From assembly GCA_004321925.1 (NCBI GenBank), contig SCQH01000101.1, forward strand, positions 1 to 33,703: a stretch of DNA of 33,703 nucleotides, given 5' to 3'. This stretch comes from Nitrospirota bacterium (GTDB lineage: Bacteria > Nitrospirota > Thermodesulfovibrionia > Thermodesulfovibrionales > UBA6898). Positions 6,815-14,376 of the stretch are shown piece by piece. Every line of letters begins with the position of its first letter. Position 1 is the stretch's first letter. The translations under genes and the position numbers were made by a program. The notes beneath the pieces were generated by a model. The model did not search any database. It saw only the letters and a program-made list of their open reading frames with translations, and was not told the origin of the DNA.

Positions 6815-7288
6815 ATGGAACATTATTCGATACGGGAAGTTGTGGAACAGGCGGTCAGGGCAGAAAGGCTCGGGTATGATTACTATTCTTCCATGTCACT
6901 GCGGCATGCAAAAGACAGGGGACTCAGTGACCTCTTCGGGAAGCTTGCGGCGAAGGAGCTCGAGCATGAAAAGAAATTTCAGGACCTTGAGAAAGGCTTG
7001 CATGATGAGGAACCTGAAGGCTGGGAAGAGGTCTCTGAGTATCTTCGGGTGATCGTCGAATCAGAGTTCTTTCTCGGCAGCAACAAGGCGCTTCGGTCGC
7101 TTGAGCAGGTCACGACCGTGGAGGCTGCAGTGAAGTTTGCCGTAGGATTTGAAAAGGAGACCCTGCTCTATTACTATGCGGTCAGGAAGATGCTTAAAGA
7201 TAAGAGCATCATTGATGCGATCATCGAGGAGGAAAAGAGCCATATCCTCCAACTGGGCAAGTTCGCCCAGGGGCTTGCGCAGCTATAA
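6815..7288 (+). CDS. Ferritin-like / rubrerythrin-like diiron protein
   Basis: A 157-residue four-helix ferritin-like protein. The carboxylate motifs of a diiron site are in order: E17 with RLGYDYY, ELEHEKKF near residue 50, FEKETLLYYYAV near 112, and IEEEKSHILQL near 142. It lacks the C-terminal rubredoxin domain of full rubrerythrin, so electrons would come from another protein. Family members detoxify peroxide or handle iron. AAGGGGG precedes the ATG. It sits between the Cys-cluster cupin and the oxygen-sensitive korAB, only 8 nt from korA, which suggests protection of the oxidoreductase from oxygen products. This role is inferred from context. Confidence 0.85.
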   Translation: MEHYSIREVVEQAVRAERLGYDYYSSMSLRHAKDRGLSDLFGKLAAKELEHEKKFQDLEKGLHDEEPEGWEEVSEYLRVIVESEFFLGSNKALRSLEQVTTVEAAVKFAVGFEKETLLYYYAVRKMLKDKSIIDAIIEEEKSHILQLGKFAQGLAQL

Positions 7289-7296
7289 GGGACTGC

Positions 7297-9015
7297 GTGG
7301 ACTATTCGATAAAGATAGGCGGCGAGGCCGGCCAGGGGATCCAGACGATCGGGGACACCCTTGCGAAGGTCTTTGCGAGGTCCGGCTATCACGTCTTTTC
7401 GCACCAGGACTATGAATCGAGGGTCAGGGGCGGGCATAACTTCTATCAGGTCCGTTTTTCGGACAGCGTCATCTCTGCCTCGCGCGACAGCATCGATATC
7501 CTGATAGCGTTCGACCAGGAGAGCATCACGCGCTACGAAAAAGAGCTCTCTGGAAACGGCCATGTGATCTACGATCCCTCGTCATTGAAAACCAGGTTCG
7601 AAGGCCCCCATTTTCTTGATGTGCCGTTTTCGGACCTGGCGCTGGAGCATGGCGGCAGCAAGATCATGGCAAATACTGTTTCCATCGGCGCTGTCATGGG
7701 CATGCTCGGGATGGAGCTCAATATCCTCAGCGACCTTATCCGTGAGACCTTTATTGCCAAGGGGGAAGAGGTTGTCAAGGCGAATCTCAATGCGCTCAGG
7801 TCAGGGCATCTGTTTTCCGTAGAACATTGCGAACGCTGTTCGTTTACCGTTACCCGGTCATCCGAAGCGAAACTGCTCATCTCCGGCACCGAGGCGATCG
7901 CCCTCGGCGCCCTTGCCTCGGGCTGCCGGTTCTATTGCGCCTACCCGATGACGCCCTCCACCGGCATCATGAACTACATTGCCGGCAAGGAAAAAGAATA
8001 TGGAGTTGTCGTTGAGCAGGCAGAAGACGAGATATCGGCTATCAATATGGCCCTCGGGGCATCTTTCGGCGGGGCGCGGTCCATGACCGGCACCTCGGGC
8101 GGCGGTTTCGCGCTGATGGTCGAGGGGCTTTCACTTGCAGGCATGACCGAGACACCGGTGGTCATTGCACTCGGCCAGAGGCCGGGGCCTGCGACCGGAT
8201 TGCCCACACGCACCGAACAGGGCGACCTGCAGTTTGCCTTGTATACGGCCCACGGCGAGTTCCCGCGGGTTCTCTTTGCCCCGGGAACGCCTGAACAGGC
8301 ATTTTATCTGACGAACAAGGCCTTCGACCTCGCCGAGAAGTACCAGGTGCCGGCCATCGTCCTGTTCGACCAATACCTTGCAGACACCTGCTGGACGTAC
8401 GACGGACTGGATACGGGGAAACTTGTATATCAGGACTACCGGGTCAGGGGCGAGGAACTGAAGGGCCTCGCTGCATATAAGCGGTACGCCTATACGGACA
8501 ACGGTGTCTCCCCGCTCGGCATCCCGGGCGATTCAAAGCACCTTATCGTTGCCGACAGCGACGAGCATGATGAGGAGGGCCATATCATCGAGGATGCGGC
8601 GACGCGCAATGCGATGATCGAAAAGAGGCTCATTAAAAAGCTCCCCCTGATCAGGAAAGAAATAAGCGGCCCGCTCTATCATGGCGGCCCAGACCCCGAG
8701 CATATCATCGTCGGCTGGGGTTCTACATACGGGGTCATGCGCGAGGCGGTGGCAGCACTCTCAACTCAGTACAGCATCGGCATGCTCCACTTTAGCGAGC
8801 TCAGTCCTTTCCCGTCGGCAGAGGCCTTTGATTACCCCGGGCTTCTCCGAAAGGCTAAAAACACGCTCTGCATCGAAAACAATGCAACGGGGCAGTTTGC
8901 GAGGCTGCTGAGGGCAGAGACAGGCTTTGAATGCAGCGGTCTGCTCAGCAGGTATGACGGCAGGCCCTTTACCCTTGAGACCCTCACAGGAGAGATACGT
9001 GCCAAACTTGGATGA
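7297..9015 (+). CDS. korA: 2-oxoacid:ferredoxin oxidoreductase, fused gamma-alpha subunit
   Basis: The 572-residue subunit of a thiamine-diphosphate oxidoreductase interconverts a 2-oxoacid plus CoA with acyl-CoA, CO2 and reduced ferredoxin. Residues 1-180 are the gamma domain (GGEAGQGIQTIGDTLAK, then ESRVRGGHNFYQVRF). From about 190 the alpha domain begins (GTEAIALGALASGC, AYPMTPSTGIMNY, EQAEDEISAINMALGAS, MTGTSGGGFALM). The gamma-alpha fusion with a separate beta is the two-subunit KorAB layout. 2-Oxoglutarate is the most likely substrate, but 2-oxoacid specificity cannot be fixed by eye. The start is GTG 7297 with AAGG upstream. The 3' end overlaps korB by 17 nt. In such organisms the enzyme feeds an oxidative or reductive TCA cycle; aconitase is encoded at 29624. 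Confidence 0.93.
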   Translation: MDYSIKIGGEAGQGIQTIGDTLAKVFARSGYHVFSHQDYESRVRGGHNFYQVRFSDSVISASRDSIDILIAFDQESITRYEKELSGNGHVIYDPSSLKTRFEGPHFLDVPFSDLALEHGGSKIMANTVSIGAVMGMLGMELNILSDLIRETFIAKGEEVVKANLNALRSGHLFSVEHCERCSFTVTRSSEAKLLISGTEAIALGALASGCRFYCAYPMTPSTGIMNYIAGKEKEYGVVVEQAEDEISAINMALGASFGGARSMTGTSGGGFALMVEGLSLAGMTETPVVIALGQRPGPATGLPTRTEQGDLQFALYTAHGEFPRVLFAPGTPEQAFYLTNKAFDLAEKYQVPAIVLFDQYLADTCWTYDGLDTGKLVYQDYRVRGEELKGLAAYKRYAYTDNGVSPLGIPGDSKHLIVADSDEHDEEGHIIEDAATRNAMIEKRLIKKLPLIRKEISGPLYHGGPDPEHIIVGWGSTYGVMREAVAALSTQYSIGMLHFSELSPFPSAEAFDYPGLLRKAKNTLCIENNATGQFARLLRAETGFECSGLLSRYDGRPFTLETLTGEIRAKLG

Positions 9016-9850
9016 CTATAAAGGCCAGACACCCGCCTGGTGCCCCGGCTGCGGCAATTTCGGCATCCTCAATGCATTTAAGGAAGCGGCGGTGGAACTC
9101 GGCCTGGAGCCTCACCAGTTCACGATCGTCTCAGGCATCGGCCAGTCCTCCAAATTTCCGCATTACCTCAAATGCAACACCTTTAACGGCCTGCATGGAA
9201 GGACGCTTCCGGTCGCCACCGGCATCAGGCTTGCCAATCATGCCATGCCGGTCATGGCGGTTGCCGGCGACGGGGATTGCTACGGCGAAGGCGGCAACCA
9301 CCTTATCCATGCCATGCGCCGCAATATTAACGTCAAGCTCTTTGTGCATGACAACCAGATATACGGCCTGACAAAAGGGCAGGCATCCCCGACCAGCATG
9401 GAGGGCATGAAGACCAAGAACCAGCCCTTCGGCGTCGCCTCGGAGCAGCTTAACCCGATGGCCCTCGCGATCGCGATGGACTGCAGTTTTGTGGCCCGCG
9501 GTTTTGCCGGAGAGCCCGGCCCTCTGAAGGAACTGATAAAAGAAGCCTTTAACCATAAGGGGTTTTCCCTTGTCGATATCTTGCAGCCCTGTGTGACCTT
9601 CAATAAGATAAACACCTTCGGCTGGTACCGCCAGCGGGTCTATCACCTTACACCGGAATATGATCCCCTCAACAGGGCAGCAGCCTTCGAAAAGGCTCTC
9701 GAATGGGGCGACCGCATCCCGCTTGGGGTCATCTACAAAAACAACCGCCCAACCTACGAAGAGCGCACCCCCATCATTGCCGACCAGCCGCTGATACAAC
9801 AGCCCTTCGACCCATCAAAGATCGAACAGACACTGAAAGAGTTCTACTAG
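8999..9850 (+). CDS. korB: 2-oxoacid:ferredoxin oxidoreductase, beta subunit
   Basis: The 283-residue ThDP-binding partner of KorA. Seen: TPAWCPGCGNFGILNAF at the N-terminus with the CxxC of the beta family, AGDGDCYGEGGNHLIHAM (the GDG metal-ThDP motif, with the N ligand following), and the DNQIYGLTKGQASPTS loop. I placed the start at GTG 8999 because AGGAGAG lies 4 nt upstream and the product then begins PNLDDYKGQTPAWCPG, the normal N-terminus. The longer in-frame ATG at 8927 would add 24 residues that only mirror korA. The 17-nt overlap with korA implies translational coupling in equal stoichiometry. No intrinsic terminator is visible after the stop; the sequence becomes AT-rich within 50 nt. 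Confidence 0.93.
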   Translation: MPNLDDYKGQTPAWCPGCGNFGILNAFKEAAVELGLEPHQFTIVSGIGQSSKFPHYLKCNTFNGLHGRTLPVATGIRLANHAMPVMAVAGDGDCYGEGGNHLIHAMRRNINVKLFVHDNQIYGLTKGQASPTSMEGMKTKNQPFGVASEQLNPMALAIAMDCSFVARGFAGEPGPLKELIKEAFNHKGFSLVDILQPCVTFNKINTFGWYRQRVYHLTPEYDPLNRAAAFEKALEWGDRIPLGVIYKNNRPTYEERTPIIADQPLIQQPFDPSKIEQTLKEFY

Positions 9851-9897
9851 GCCTTGGGCCATATCTTTTGAACCATAGTAACGGAAGGATCAGGATC

Positions 9898-10953
9898 ATG
9901 AGGGATAAATGCAGTTTCACCTCAAGTATCATTTCGACCAAAGGGAGAAATCTCAAGCCCTCTGACGAGGCTAAATTGTTATTTCGAATAATGTTATGGA
10001 CCGTATTTTTCACCATCAGTTCCTTTAATGTTTGCGATGCGGCGCAGATGCAAGTTCGAAAAATAACGTTAGCTGAGTTTAAGGTGAAGAATGGCAATAT
10101 TGTGGGGTTGCCGCAAGGTTCACCTTATTGGCCCCAAGTCGACAGACATATTGTAACTGCTGATGACGCAGGAAATATCTATGTCTTGAATCTCTGGAAC
10201 AACGAGATGCTACGCTTTGACGGCCGCGGGAAGCTACAGTCGAAGATTAAACTACAATTCACATTTACACGATCTGATTACAGGAATGGGGCACTTGAGG
10301 TGTCCGGAGACGGCAAGCGGTTTTATGTATATGGAGCCGATAGCCCTGGCCAGTCTGCTTTGCTGATCTTTGATAAAACGGGCAGGATAGTTAAACAATT
10401 TCCCCATGATGAAAGTCTCATAAATTTCCCTGATCACCGCCTCTGTAATAGCCCCTACTTTCTTTTTGGAAAAGGACAGCTCCTCTACGATGAGGATTTC
10501 AAATTGATGAGAGAACCTTTTTCGGGATTCTTTGATTCATCTGGGCGATATGTTCATGAATCTAGAAAGCTCACAAAGTTTGCTAAGGACGGTCAGATAA
10601 TTTGGGAAAAGCGGTTTGAGAAAGATTTTGTCATTATCGGGCTGGATGGAAACAGCAATTTATATTTAGTGGGTACCCTTAGGAAGGGCGACCCGTACAG
10701 CCTGTATCATCTTAATCCAAAAGGAAATCTTTTATCTCAAACACCAATCCCTAATCCTTTCCCTTTCAAAACTGCTGAGGAAAAAAATGAGTGGGAAATG
10801 CATGCGTCTGAAGAGCCCTTATCTTTTTTCCGACTAGCATGCGACGGGAGCGTCTATGTGATCTATCAACTATCAGATTTACCTAAGCGTACATTTGAAA
10901 GATGGTCAAAAGGCGGTCAATATTTCATTTACAAATTTGAATCGGCTAAATAA
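9898..10953 (+). CDS. Secreted propeller-like protein of unknown function
   Basis: The protein is 351 residues, starting at ATG 9898 with GGAAGGATCAGG just upstream. A hydrophobic signal-type segment follows a longer polar N-terminus (residues about 29-48, LLFRIMLWTVFFTISSFNVCDA). The mature part shows repeated beta-strand units with DxxGNIYVL, DGKRFYVYG, DKTGRIVKQF, DGNSNLYLVG and CDGSVYVIYQ, as in six-bladed NHL/SMP-30-like propellers, though no exact repeat family is certain. It begins an AT-rich block that differs visibly in composition and codon use from korB before it, a sign of acquisition. It is probably exported to the periplasm or surface. A terminator-like hairpin follows. Confidence 0.65.
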   Translation: MRDKCSFTSSIISTKGRNLKPSDEAKLLFRIMLWTVFFTISSFNVCDAAQMQVRKITLAEFKVKNGNIVGLPQGSPYWPQVDRHIVTADDAGNIYVLNLWNNEMLRFDGRGKLQSKIKLQFTFTRSDYRNGALEVSGDGKRFYVYGADSPGQSALLIFDKTGRIVKQFPHDESLINFPDHRLCNSPYFLFGKGQLLYDEDFKLMREPFSGFFDSSGRYVHESRKLTKFAKDGQIIWEKRFEKDFVIIGLDGNSNLYLVGTLRKGDPYSLYHLNPKGNLLSQTPIPNPFPFKTAEEKNEWEMHASEEPLSFFRLACDGSVYVIYQLSDLPKRTFERWSKGGQYFIYKFESAK

Positions 10954-10993
10954 AATGAACGCATTAGAGATAGATCAAGGACATGCGAAGATC

Positions 10994-11021
10994 AAAGACG
11001 ACAATCGTCTTGTCGTTTTTT
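10994..11021 (+). terminator. Possible intrinsic terminator
   Basis: AAGACGA, loop CAA, TCGTCTT, followed by GTCGTTTTTT. An alternative stem, ACGAC with GTCGT, ends directly on the T-run. It lies 41 nt after the propeller-like gene. Confidence 0.5.
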
Positions 11022-11088
11022 GCAGTACAGGTTTGCCCCCCGAAAGGTTTCATTATGGAGATCGCTTTGTCAAATTGGTGCCGTTGCC

Positions 11089-12186
11089 ATGAAAAACTAT
11101 AAGAAAATAAGTTTCTTGTGCTTAGCCAGTATATGCGTTGCGATACTTGTCTATTTCATGGGATTATTTTCGGTCCGTGCATATCGAGACAATAAAGCAT
11201 ATCGCGAGAATCAAAACAAGCATAATGTACTGAAGGCAAGTTTATCCAAAAGCTGTGAAGGATTTAGTGAAGATGCTGTTATGAAAGCCAAGGAGTTTTG
11301 TAATAGATTTGATCTCGCCTGCGGCGATAGTCAAGTGCCATCGAGTTGGGTGTTCATAGATTATACAGTGCCGGAATCCCAAAACAGGCAATCTTCCTGG
11401 CTTAGATTGTATAGGACTTATGGTACGAAAACCTTTATGTTTGAGAAAAACGATCCATCACGGATTCTCAAAGAAATTCGCTTTGGTGTTGACTGTAAAA
11501 CCAAGGAAGTTTATTTATATGACAATAAGTGGCAGCATTGGAAATATGTTGAGAAATATGGTGGTTCAAGTCCCTTCAAAACGAGATGGCCTGAACCTAT
11601 GTTGGAAAAAAATGCAAAACAAATTGTTGATCGGATTGCACAACGAATGGTAATGCCTGAAGATATGGTTTTCGATGGAATGAAGAACGAAATTACACTA
11701 GGTGTCTGGAACGCCTTCTGGGTGAGAAAAAAAGATGGTTATGCCTACGAAGATGATTGGATGGTTATCAGTATTATGGCTGCTACCGGCGAGCTCATTG
11801 GCTATGAAAAGAGATATCGGATGCAGCCATGTCCAACAGTCGCTAATATTACAAGAGAGCATGCTATAGAAATTGCACGGGGTATTTTCAGGAATAAAGT
11901 TCCTGATAGGGTTTTGGAGAAAGAGAAGGATCTATTTACCGTCAGTTCAAACACTTTGATTGTTCAACCAAGTAGATACAAACGACCAGTCAATGAGTCG
12001 GAAGCAATAACTGATACAAGTTCGAGGCTTGCGTGGGTTATTGAATATCATCCAAGCGAGCCGGACAATCCTCCTGAAGGGATCAATTTATATCTTTTGC
12101 ATATGCATTTTAAAGTAATCATAGATGCGGCGACAGGCGAAGTGATCTATACATCTGACGTACCGTCAAGTGTGACGAAGAAATGA
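11089..12186 (+). CDS. Membrane-anchored protein of unknown family, paralog 1
   Basis: The protein is 365 residues with an N-terminal membrane anchor (MKNYKKISFLCLASICVAIL) and a long exported domain. It is a clear paralog of the next gene. Shared blocks, in order, are KA-EFC--FD--CGDS, VPES---SSW---YR--G, G-DC--K, NKWQ, YV-KYGG, MPEDMVF-G, WNA-W-RKK-G--YEDD-MVISIM, YEKRYRM, NITRE-A and a closing IDAATGEVIY. The two units of the type (DG)MVISI(M)xxTGE and IDAATGEVIY recall PepSY-like folds. I cannot assign a named family. No Shine-Dalgarno is visible before ATG 11089; a 45-codon ORF upstream (ATG 10955) ends in an ATGA overlap with it and may couple translation. AT-rich, probably acquired. 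Confidence 0.65.
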   Translation: MKNYKKISFLCLASICVAILVYFMGLFSVRAYRDNKAYRENQNKHNVLKASLSKSCEGFSEDAVMKAKEFCNRFDLACGDSQVPSSWVFIDYTVPESQNRQSSWLRLYRTYGTKTFMFEKNDPSRILKEIRFGVDCKTKEVYLYDNKWQHWKYVEKYGGSSPFKTRWPEPMLEKNAKQIVDRIAQRMVMPEDMVFDGMKNEITLGVWNAFWVRKKDGYAYEDDWMVISIMAATGELIGYEKRYRMQPCPTVANITREHAIEIARGIFRNKVPDRVLEKEKDLFTVSSNTLIVQPSRYKRPVNESEAITDTSSRLAWVIEYHPSEPDNPPEGINLYLLHMHFKVIIDAATGEVIYTSDVPSSVTKK

Positions 12187-12226
12187 TCCTAGTCAAAAAC
12201 TACTTTCCCTCATTGCGTTCACTCCT

Positions 12227-13387
12227 ATGAATAGAGCTAAGAAGAATAAAATCATTGGTATAACATTAATTTTATTCTTTTTCGGTACCATCTTTTTCCT
12301 CAGTGGTATATCCGGATTATTCAAGACATGTAAGAACACCAACGAACAGGATGCAGCCATTGCCAAATTAGAGGCTTCCTGCAAAGGTCTTGATGGACTC
12401 GCGTTCTCGAAGGCCGAGGAGTTCTGCAAAGAATTTGATATATCGTGTGGTGATAGTCATACCGTCAAGATAGGGGTGAATCGACTGAGTTATATTGTTC
12501 CGGAATCATCTTTAAGGGAAAGTTCGTGGGATGACCAGTACAGAAGTCATGGAGCATTACTTATCGATTTCAATAAGACGGAGACAGGCAGAAACATGCC
12601 ATCTTTTTCTCTGGGCTTTGACTGTGCGTCTAAAGACATATTCATCTTTGAAAATAAATGGCAATACCAGGAATATGTTCATAAATATGGCGGCTTGGTT
12701 CCTCGGGACGTGAAATGGGAATTTATGTCAGAAGATCAGGCTTTGAATATTATGAAGCAAATAGCTTTGAAACTGAAGATTCCTGAAGACATGGTCTTTA
12801 ATGGAATAGCAAAAAATTCAAACGAGGGTTTATGGAATGCATATTGGATCAGGAAGAAAGAAGGGATTCAGTATGAAGATGATGGGATGGTTATAAGTAT
12901 CATGGGTAAAACCGGTGAATTCGTGGCTTATGAAAAGCGTTACCGTATGTCGGCGCCCGCCCAAATGGCGATAAATATAACCAGGGAAGAAGCAGTGAAT
13001 AAAGGATGGACTGAACTTTTGAATAAAATCCCTGATAAGGGTCGGAAACAAATTACGGATATCAAAGCTGTATACGAGGTCAAGGCTGAAACGCGGATTA
13101 TTCAAACTGACAAATATGATGAAGAGAGAGGCACCTGGCTACCGTTAAGGCCAGAGAGCACAAAACTTGCCTGGACGATACAATATGAGTTTACCGGCGG
13201 CCTTAAAAAGATTAGCGTAAAGAACGAATTTGGGGAACGAACCCCTGAAGAAGAGAAGATGCTTCGAGAATATATAGGGAACCTGCAAAGCAAGCATGAC
13301 GAATATGGGAATCCCACAGCACAATTTTATGTAAAAATAAATGCAGTCAACGGTGAGATGATATATGAGGGCCAATCATCAAAATAG
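12227..13387 (+). CDS. Membrane-anchored protein of unknown family, paralog 2
   Basis: The protein is 386 residues. It has a basic N-terminus and one membrane helix (residues about 8-28, IIGITLILFFFGTIFFLSGI), then an exported domain collinear with the preceding protein. The CGDS, VPES, KYGG, MPEDMVF, YEDD and EKRYRM blocks are all kept, as are most cysteines (SCKGL, EEFCKEFDISCGDS, FDC). Its C-terminal third is about 20 residues longer. It closes with INAVNGEMIYEG, matching the PepSY-like ending of paralog 1. The two genes lie 40 nt apart and look like a tandem duplication within the AT-rich block. No function can be given. Confidence 0.65.
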   Translation: MNRAKKNKIIGITLILFFFGTIFFLSGISGLFKTCKNTNEQDAAIAKLEASCKGLDGLAFSKAEEFCKEFDISCGDSHTVKIGVNRLSYIVPESSLRESSWDDQYRSHGALLIDFNKTETGRNMPSFSLGFDCASKDIFIFENKWQYQEYVHKYGGLVPRDVKWEFMSEDQALNIMKQIALKLKIPEDMVFNGIAKNSNEGLWNAYWIRKKEGIQYEDDGMVISIMGKTGEFVAYEKRYRMSAPAQMAINITREEAVNKGWTELLNKIPDKGRKQITDIKAVYEVKAETRIIQTDKYDEERGTWLPLRPESTKLAWTIQYEFTGGLKKISVKNEFGERTPEEEKMLREYIGNLQSKHDEYGNPTAQFYVKINAVNGEMIYEGQSSK

Positions 13388-13457
13388 TGTTCTCGTTAGC
13401 CTCCCCGTAGTTGTTGGACTCTTTAATTAAAGGCATACAGGACTTACTGTCTCACCC

Positions 13458-13646
13458 TTAGCGCACTGCTATCTTTTCGATATCACGCATCGGATAGTGG
13501 CGGACATTTCCGGTGGCAAGGGCGGCTTTTCTGACGAAGGCGGTTGCGGCGATGAGGCAGTCGTCGAGTTTGGCGATCAGCGTAAACGTCTGTGCATCAA
13601 TGGTCACGGAACGGTTGTTGATCTTGACATATCCGTCTACCCGTAA
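13458..13646 (-). pseudogene. VapC-like PIN toxin remnant
   Basis: An open minus-strand frame without a credible start ends ...KLDDCLIAATAFVRKAA, then LATGNVRHYPMRDIEKIAVR, then TAA at 13460-13458. This is the C-terminal third of a VapC/PIN ribonuclease: the DCLIAATA helix with its acidic residues, followed by the TxNVRxF-like strand. The N-terminal half with the first catalytic Asp is missing; the frame is stopped by TGA at 13649-13647. No antitoxin partner is next to it. The flanking stretches 13388-13457 and 13647-13739 contain no gene. Confidence 0.7.
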
Positions 13647-13739
13647 TCATACCCATAAATACCCGTAAAAGAAACTGGTAAATTAAGCATGTCAGCCCCC
13701 TCCGTATCAATGTACCCTGCAGCTACATGGCACGGATCG

Positions 13740-14012
13740 CTATGCCTTATGATGCACCTTCTCTGCGAGCCAGACCTTGATGAGCGACTGATAGGGAACA
13801 TCACGTTTGTTGGCCTCGATCTTTATCTGTTCCAGCAGAGCAACGGGCAATCTGATGGATATTGATTGGGTGGACAGTTTGAGATTCGGGAATCTCACCT
13901 GTTCTGCTTTTGACCAGTCAAGATAATCCGTGGAGTCATGCGTTTCCCAGAATTCACGCTCGTCAGCTTCAGATCTGAATTGAGGGATTGGCTTAAGGTG
14001 TTTTCTGCTCAT
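13740..14012 (-). CDS. brnA: BrnA-type antitoxin
   Basis: The 90-residue ribbon-helix-helix protein neutralises BrnT and represses its own operon in known BrnTA systems. Seen: the N-terminal REFWETHDSTDYLDWSK region typical of BrnA/CopG-like antitoxins, and the DNA-binding strand TQSISIRLPVALLEQIKIEANKRDVPYQSLI at about residues 48-78. The start overlaps the end of brnT by 20 nt, and AGAGAGGAG lies just upstream of ATG 14012. The palindrome at 14299-14319 in the operon promoter is the natural operator. Confidence 0.88.
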   Translation of the reverse strand: MSRKHLKPIPQFRSEADEREFWETHDSTDYLDWSKAEQVRFPNLKLSTQSISIRLPVALLEQIKIEANKRDVPYQSLIKVWLAEKVHHKA

Positions 14013-14295
14013 AAATACTCCTCTCTTTACGGTGCATCGGCCGTGCCGAAATTATCCGTATTCTTGTCCCGTTGCCCCGGAATGTGAATGAGATGTGCAG
14101 CAGCCGTTCTTCATTTGTCTTTCCGAGGGCATAAAATCGAGCTTCACGGTGACTATGTTTATCATCCGCCAATAACAGCAACGGCTCGTTCACAAATATC
14201 TGCTCTGCTTCCGCCTGCGTTACTCCATGCTTTTCGTTCTTGCGCGCATTTCCAGGGTCCCATTCAAACCCTTCGACCCGATGCAGATCTATCAT
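13993..14295 (-). CDS. brnT: BrnT-type ribonuclease toxin
   Basis: A 100-residue toxin of the BrnT (RelE-fold) family, which cleaves RNA to arrest growth. Seen: FEWDPGNARKNEKHGVTQAEAEQIF near the N-terminus (the family hallmark with KHGV), REARFYALGKTNEERLLHISFTFRG, and the C-terminal RIRIISARPMHRKERSIYE with its conserved SAR-M-RKE-YE. Toxin-first order is normal for this system. The start at ATG 14295 has no Shine-Dalgarno and lies 6 nt from the -10 box, so the mRNA is probably leaderless, which would give low toxin translation compared with the SD-driven antitoxin. The pair sits at the edge of the accessory region. Confidence 0.9.
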   Translation of the reverse strand: MIDLHRVEGFEWDPGNARKNEKHGVTQAEAEQIFVNEPLLLLADDKHSHREARFYALGKTNEERLLHISFTFRGNGTRIRIISARPMHRKERSIYEQKTP

Positions 14296-14298
14296 GGC

Positions 14299-14330
14299 TG
14301 TATATTACAGTAATATACAAAAACTGTCAA
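14299..14330 (-). promoter_or_regulatory. brnTA promoter with perfect palindromic operator
   Basis: On the minus strand a consensus TTGACA (14330-14325), a 17-nt spacer and TAATAT (14307-14302) are followed 6 nt later by the brnT ATG. Overlaid on the -10 is a perfect 21-bp palindrome, with half-site TGTATATTAC at 14299-14308, a central base at 14309, and the complementary half to 14319. Binding of BrnA here would block polymerase. Confidence 0.85.
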
Positions 14331-14376
14331 GGACCTTGAGTGGGGTAATACAAAAAGGGTTGATCACTTCTGCCGC

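Noticed and set aside
10955-11092. 45-residue ORF between the propeller-like gene and paralog 1
   Set aside because: It has an ATGA overlap with paralog 1 but no ribosome-binding site and runs through a terminator-like hairpin; kept only as a possible coupling ORF, not annotated as a gene.
13638-13668. Iteron-type origin from the three TACCCRTAA copies
   Set aside because: Uneven spacing (12 and 10 nt), only three copies and no replication gene nearby.
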